A DNA stretch of 64,000 nucleotides, taken from Hofstenia miamia. Lineage: Eukaryota > Xenacoelomorpha > Acoela > Hofsteniidae. The stretch spans positions 247,204-311,203 of the forward strand of contig CABFPE010000500.1 in assembly GCA_900660155.1 (NCBI GenBank), written 5' to 3'. The notes below the pieces were generated by a model. It was not told the DNA's origin and ran no database searches. It worked only from the letters and a program-made list of their open reading frames with translations. Shown here one piece after another: positions 62,505-64,000 of the stretch. How positions within the stretch are numbered: the stretch's first letter is position 1; every line of letters starts with the position of its first letter. The position numbers were made by a program, and so were the translations under genes.

Positions 62505-62645
62505 ACTTGATTAAACTGTTTAAAAGTGTTTGGGCCAAAGAGAGAACAGCTGAAGTTTCTTGATCCACAACAGAACCTGGCTCTTCTACCAACACCCTGT
62601 TACCCACTCTGTCTAATACTAACCGTGAACTGGCTTGAATATTAC
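62505..62645 (-). CDS. Possible orphan exon or transposon fragment
   Basis: The minus strand reads ASSRLVLDRVGNRVLVEEPG and then SVVDQETSAVLSLAQTLLNS before a stop. It is of higher complexity and GC than its surroundings. No family recognised and no strong splice sites. Confidence 0.25.
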
Positions 62646-62779
62646 TATTATAATACATACAAAAACGCTTTAAGTTAAAAACATAAATGAAAAATTTAAT
62701 TATTAGTATTTTTAACTGATGCTCTATATTTTTTAGCACAAACAATAAAAATTCAAATTCTCTAAAGTCGGTAGTCAAA

Positions 62780-63964
62780 AAACCAATTTGAAATGCATTG
62801 TTCTTAGAAATATTTTTGATATCAACGATGTATGCAAATTTGATTACGTTATATTTTAGGCAGCTTCAAAGACACTACTTCAGCACAAGTATTTTATACA
62901 AAATTAAGGATAGCACACTTGCTTGCATGTGTTTTCCATTTAGCACACTTCAGCAAATATTATGTCATCACGAAAGTCGAAACCCTGATATGTTGATTTG
63001 ATCTCAGAAGATACCCATGTTTATATTTTTCCACAATACTAAATGGCATCGAAATTATAAATCTATAAACGGGAAGCTAATAAAAGATGCACAGAAAGAA
63101 TTTAGTTTACTCTTGATTTGAGCAAAACAGCAAATATTATCATGAATATTTAATTTCAGTATCAAAGATTTTTCGTTAATCCAGATGGACGGATTTCCGT
63201 TATTTGTCATTTGCTGGTAATCACATTTCTTGCGCTTTGTAAATACTCAGATGAGCATTTTAAAGAAAGACAATTTAGATTGTAAACAAATGGTTTGCAT
63301 TAATATGTGTCCTTTAATCAAGAAATTTAAGCATTTTTTATTGCAAAGGCCCTTATGCCTAATAAATGTTAAGTTTTCTAGTTCTAAGCCTATTACCGCA
63401 GATTGCAAATATATATTATAATAGTTAGGTTATGGACACTTTTTGGTCATTTACAGAAATGTTATATGCAGTACATATACATCATTTTTTCATAGATGCA
63501 TTTCATTGTTTCAAAACAATTATACTTACATACATAGGCAAAGGTTTTCTACGACTTTCAATTTTTAAATTTTTGTTTATTTTTTAAAATCAATTTTTTC
63601 GAAATTTAAACATGTAATATATGGCATGTCTATAATTATAACCGAACAATTCTTAGCCTATATTTTGTATGTATTTGGAAGAATCATTTTTAAACAGGGG
63701 TATTTGCAGTAAGCTTAAAATTCTATACAAAGAATTTTGAAAAATTCCCATTTGTAGAGTTTTGTTGTACGACCATCTTGAAACAGAAATATTCAATCAC
63801 CATCACGAATTAAAGAATAGTAATTTCGAAGTAGCCATGAAAACTATGCACACAAAGATTTGTAAGGTTATAATATAAGAATCATCGTATAGTGTAGTAT
63901 ATTGTATATTTTATTACCGCAATTTGTAAACTGATAACGTCTATAATAGTTTTTATTTAAATTT

Positions 63965-64000
<36 letters not shown>
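62780..64000. other. AT-rich sequence to the end of the window
   Basis: No gene or element seen. It ends in a (TA)n run (63970-64000) that continues past the window. Confidence 0.55.

Overview
This window is an AT-rich stretch of an intron-rich animal nuclear genome, probably an invertebrate. The evidence is one multi-exon chromatin gene with GT-AG introns of 70 bases to 3.6 kb, long (TA)n microsatellites, and many kinds of broken transposons. I see no bacterial operons, RNA genes or CRISPR arrays. The species cannot be fixed from the sequence.

The only host gene I can name is at 1510-11235 on the + strand: the C-terminal part of a KDM3/JMJD1-type JmjC histone H3K9 demethylase. Eight exons with compatible splice phases carry the C6 zinc finger, the conserved WLKC block, a low-complexity linker and the full JmjC domain with its H-x-D...H iron ligands. 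The 5' part of the gene lies before the window.

From about 13.6 kb onward the window is mostly decayed mobile DNA. Three different non-LTR retroelements with a restriction-enzyme-like endonuclease (RLE) region lie at 15.16-15.58, 18.28-19.79 and 39.7-41.6 kb. The last sits between TAA microsatellites. A Ty3/Gypsy-type LTR retroelement fills about 22.2-29.8 kb: gag, zinc knuckle, protease, RT, RNase H, integrase, then about 2.5 kb of unassigned A/C-rich reading frame. A truncated mariner relic (31.4-32.45 kb) abuts the tail of a nearly full-length CR1-like LINE (32.49-35.64 kb, minus). More LINE pieces lie at 16.15, 36.4, 37.55-39.69, 48.5, 50.0 and 52.7-53.8 kb. A Penelope-like RT remnant is at 54.3-54.7 kb and a truncated Tc1 element at 60.86-61.65 kb. 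A 534-bp repeat occurs twice (46.9 and 49.4 kb) and a 176-bp MITE-like element lies at 30.8 kb.

Three near-perfect tandem duplications (784, 479 and 299 bp) are each split exactly by N. They look like unmerged overlapping contig ends, so the Gypsy-type element and the 18-21 kb element are artificially lengthened in this assembly. No mobile element here looks intact. The rest is AT-rich intron or intergenic sequence without recognisable genes; a few short open segments that may be orphan exons are listed with low confidence.
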